NCBI GenBank assembly: GCA_030159075.1
Contig: BROG01000109.1
Location: forward strand, 1,387,001-1,451,000
DNA: 64,000 nucleotides
Origin: Atrina japonica
Lineage: Eukaryota; Mollusca; Bivalvia; Pterioida; Pinnidae
Reading direction: 5' to 3'
Shown here: piece by piece, positions 61,587 to 64,000 of the stretch
Layout of the letters: each line of letters begins with the position of its first letter
Position numbering within the stretch: the first letter of the stretch is position 1
Position numbers and translations under genes: made by a program
The notes under the pieces: model-generated
Database searches by the model: none
Told to the model about the DNA's origin: nothing
The model's input: only the letters and a program-made list of their open reading frames with translations

Positions 61587-61742
61587 CAGTAAACCTGCTT
61601 TAGTGACCACCTGTGTATAAAGACCACCTGATCACAAAGACGGTTTTTTGCTGTCCCCAATAGTACCATTTGTATATATAAAGACCACTTCCCTATAAAG
61701 ACCGGTTTTCTTGTAAGGAGGTCTTTACACAAGTTTTACTGT
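61587..61742. mobile_element. T2 MITE
   Basis: Left TA|CAGTAAACCTGCTTTAGTGA, right GGTCTTTACACAAGTTTTAC then TG before TA. Confidence 0.78.
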
Positions 61743-61898
61743 ATACAAGATTTCCTAATATTGACCAGAAAACAAAACAAAAACATGATGTTTCAAAGTG
61801 TCAAGAGTACATTCCTCAGAATAAAGCAGCCATCAATGTGCATGTACTATGATGTAGCCTACTATAGTGAAAAAAGAATCGTAGGTGATGTTAAAATA

Positions 61899-62101
61899 CT
61901 GTATACCTGCAAATTTTCGCCCCCGGTTATTTTCGCCCTTCTATGACAGGAAACATATTCACCTGTCTTAAATTTGCCCTAAATCACCAAAGTCTCATGG
62001 ATGGCATGTTTTTCTGACACTCCGTGTTTACATTACATATAAGGGCAAAAATGTCAAAAAATTTAATGGGGGGGGGCCAAAATTTACATTTAAGATATAC
62101 A
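61899..62101. mobile_element. M4 palindromic MITE
   Basis: TATACCTGCAAATTTTCGCC at the left; GGGGGGCCAAAATTTACATT at a decayed right end. Confidence 0.65.
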
Positions 62102-62475
62102 GCAATTGCTGACATGGGTAGACAAACATTTGGTGGAAAAGATAAGTTTTAATTTATTTCAATGAAATATTGATTCAATAATTTTTCTTAAAAGGTGCAT
62201 TAGACATTATAGAATTTTGGGTTTTTTTTAATTAGTGAAAAAGAATAATTTTATGATAAAAAAGTAAGAAAATAGAATTTTATGAAAATTTGCGAGTAAG
62301 CACCTTTGAAACAGATAATAATGGGTCCTTCGCCAATTGCTTTCAGTGAGGCTTAAAACCAAAGTCACATGCTGTAACAAAATGATCGCTTTGTAGTTTG
62401 ACCGCTTGGTGATAAAGGGTTAATACCTTTGGAAGGTGATCGGTCCTTATACAGTCTGCGTTTAGATTTAAAATA
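62102..62475. other. Intergenic stretch, nothing recognised
   Basis: AT-rich, without an identifiable repeat or ORF. Confidence 0.5.
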
Positions 62476-62652
62476 CAGTAAAACCTGCATTAGCGACCAC
62501 CTGTGTATAACAACAACCTGCTTACAAAGACTTTTTTGCTGTCCCCAATAGTACTATTTGTCTACAGATCAACCTCTATATAAAGACAACCTCCCTATAA
62601 AGACCGGTTTTGTTGTGTCTTTAAGGAGGTCTTTATATACAAGTTTTACTGT
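62476..62652. mobile_element. T2 MITE, most complete copy
   Basis: Left TA|CAGTAAAACCTGCATTAGCG, centre TTGCTGTCCCCAATAGTACT, right GGAGGTCTTTATATACAAGT then TTTACTG before TA. Confidence 0.8.
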
Positions 62653-62745
62653 ACAGGTTGTCCCTGTTCCTTCAACAAGGGCTCTTCACAGAACAAGAAA
62701 TGTCATAAAATTTCAAGTGAGAACTGAGTATTAGTATCATTGTAT

Positions 62746-62836
62746 TTAACTCATTGACCCCTAAAGACACATTTGGACTGGCCCAAGTCATTGATTTACA
62801 GAAGAGTCCATTTTTTTTCCGGGCTTGATAAGTTAA
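62746..62836 (+). mobile_element. TTAA-hairpin element
   Basis: TTTAACTCATTGACCCCTAA ... CCGGGCTTGATAAGTTAA. Confidence 0.78.
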
Positions 62837-62941
62837 GACAATAAAGAATAATCGCTGTGTTGGCAAATGTCTACACAGCTCAAAAAACTAAAGCAGGTGA
62901 TATCAACAGAAAATGAAAAATTCTTGTCAGAACATAAAACC

Positions 62942-63178
62942 AATTGCAGTGGCTTAGTGTTAGAATGTTTGACTTGCACATGGAAGGTCCATGGTTCGAT
63001 TCCCATCACGGGGGGGTCACACCTAAGACTTTATAAATTTGTAGTGAGTGTTCCTTCACTAAGAGCTTCACATGAGCGGTGAAAGTGACGGGCATTTTGG
63101 ATGTAACGTAAAACCGAGGTCCAGTGTCGTGGCAAGCATGCCACGTAAAAGAACCTTTACGGCATATGCTTGTTTTTT
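62942..63178 (+). mobile_element. SINE S3 with tRNA-like head
   Basis: A-box-like TGGCTTAGTGTTAGAATG, B box GGTTCGATTCC near 62993, body GGCAAGCATGCCACGTAAAA then GAACCTTTACGG. The usual tail is missing. Confidence 0.7.
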
Positions 63179-63922
63179 TTAGCACAAACATATTGTACAT
63201 GTAGCTACAGTACTGCATGAAATCATGCTACCTGTACACCCAGTATTGTTTTGGTTTTTGACGGTACCAGGATGTGCTACTTTATTTGTGTAGACATATA
63301 CTGTATAATCGTAAATTTTGAAGTAAAACTTTGACACAGAAATTTTTGTTCTGATTACTGTTGATGAATTATCTCCCTATCTACATGTATAACAGTCAGG
63401 TAGCAAAAGAAGTCATAAAACAAATTCGCTATTACAATTCAGTGGCATAGCTAGGCATGTGTCAATAAGTAGACAAGGGGTCTGGGACCCCTAAATTCCC
63501 CAGCAGGTCTAGAACAGAGCCCTTGTAGTACATTTTAGTCATTTTATTTAAAAGGTTTTTGCTGTTTATCAAAATGTTCATTATAGATCACTATCAAATG
63601 GTGATAGCTTTGTAATAGAAAGTTCAGTGATATTTAAAGCACTTCACCCTTGTAACATGTGTATGGTTCCATTGTAAAGGTACACATGCAAGGATTTGTT
63701 TTGTCAAAATGATTTGTAAGTAACTGCCAAACAGTGGTTGCCTCTCTGTAATTATTTGAACAATTTTGTTGTTGGAATAAATTTAAACGAGTCAACATTT
63801 GTGGTTTCAGATTTTAATCTCTTAACTCGCTATCAAGCAAGCTGTAACGTTGTACATCATTTTGATCATTTTCAAAGCTTTATCCAAAAATGCTACGTTA
63901 ATTCTCTTCAAATTTGGTATAT
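63179..63922. other. Intergenic stretch, nothing recognised
   Basis: No supported gene. The ORF at 63738-63941 (+) has no domain and runs into the F7 end. Confidence 0.5.
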
Positions 63923-64000
63923 ACCGTATTCGACCCATTAATTGCCCAGGGTGCAACAAAAATCAGGAAAAAGGGATGGGCGCCTAATGGGACCAATTAA
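63923..64000 (+). mobile_element. F7-like element left end, cut by the window
   Basis: TACCGTATTCGACCCATTAA then TTGCCCAGGGTGC and GGGATGGGCGCCTAATGGGA parallel 28882-28970. Confidence 0.55.

Overview
The window is nuclear DNA of an animal, most likely a lophotrochozoan and probably a bivalve mollusc. It is AT-rich, has intron-split genes, and is full of small transposon remnants, tRNA-derived SINEs and minisatellites. The species call is an inference from the two recognisable genes and the repeat style; no marker gene settles it.

Only two host protein genes could be supported, both on the + strand. (1) A ZC3H3-like (SMICL) five-CCCH-finger mRNA 3'-processing/export gene runs from a large exon at 11972 through nine further coding exons to a stop at 34450-34452. 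All splice phases agree and the summed reading frame is closed (1131 codons plus stop), but the N-terminal exon(s) were not found. (2) An intronless large-Maf (MAFA/MAFB/traffic jam-like) bZIP gene lies at 48523-49428, with a TATA box upstream and a candidate poly(A) signal near 51.8 kb. From memory, ZC3H3 and MAFA are also neighbours in the same order and orientation on human 8q24.3, so this pair looks like ancient bilaterian microsynteny.

Layout: 1-2.2 kb holds a minisatellite, a CpG-richer block dense in housekeeping-promoter motifs (NRF1, YY1, ETS, CRE, CCAAT), several inverted repeats and a (GA)n tract. 2.7-6.9 kb is a decayed minus-strand Ty3/Gypsy retroelement. 7-9.3 kb shows little. 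9.3-12 kb is repeats directly upstream of the big ZC3H3 exon. 12-34.5 kb is ZC3H3, its introns loaded with MITEs, SINEs and arrays. 34.5-48 kb is intergenic repeat-rich DNA, and 48-52 kb is the Maf gene. 52-64 kb is again mobile-element debris with no supported gene.

The repeat fraction is the most unusual part. A hairpin element of about 90 bp bounded by TTAA occurs about 16 times, almost all after 30 kb. Two paralogous 33-bp minisatellites have grown inside copies of the same Tigger/pogo-like MITE, and a 38-bp array has grown inside a SINE. Two ZC3H3 exons have their 5' splice site copied into a tandem array. Several nested insertions with plausible target duplications give a relative chronology. 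Long ORFs over the arrays are by-products of repeat periods divisible by three, or of stop-free repeats, and are not annotated as genes.
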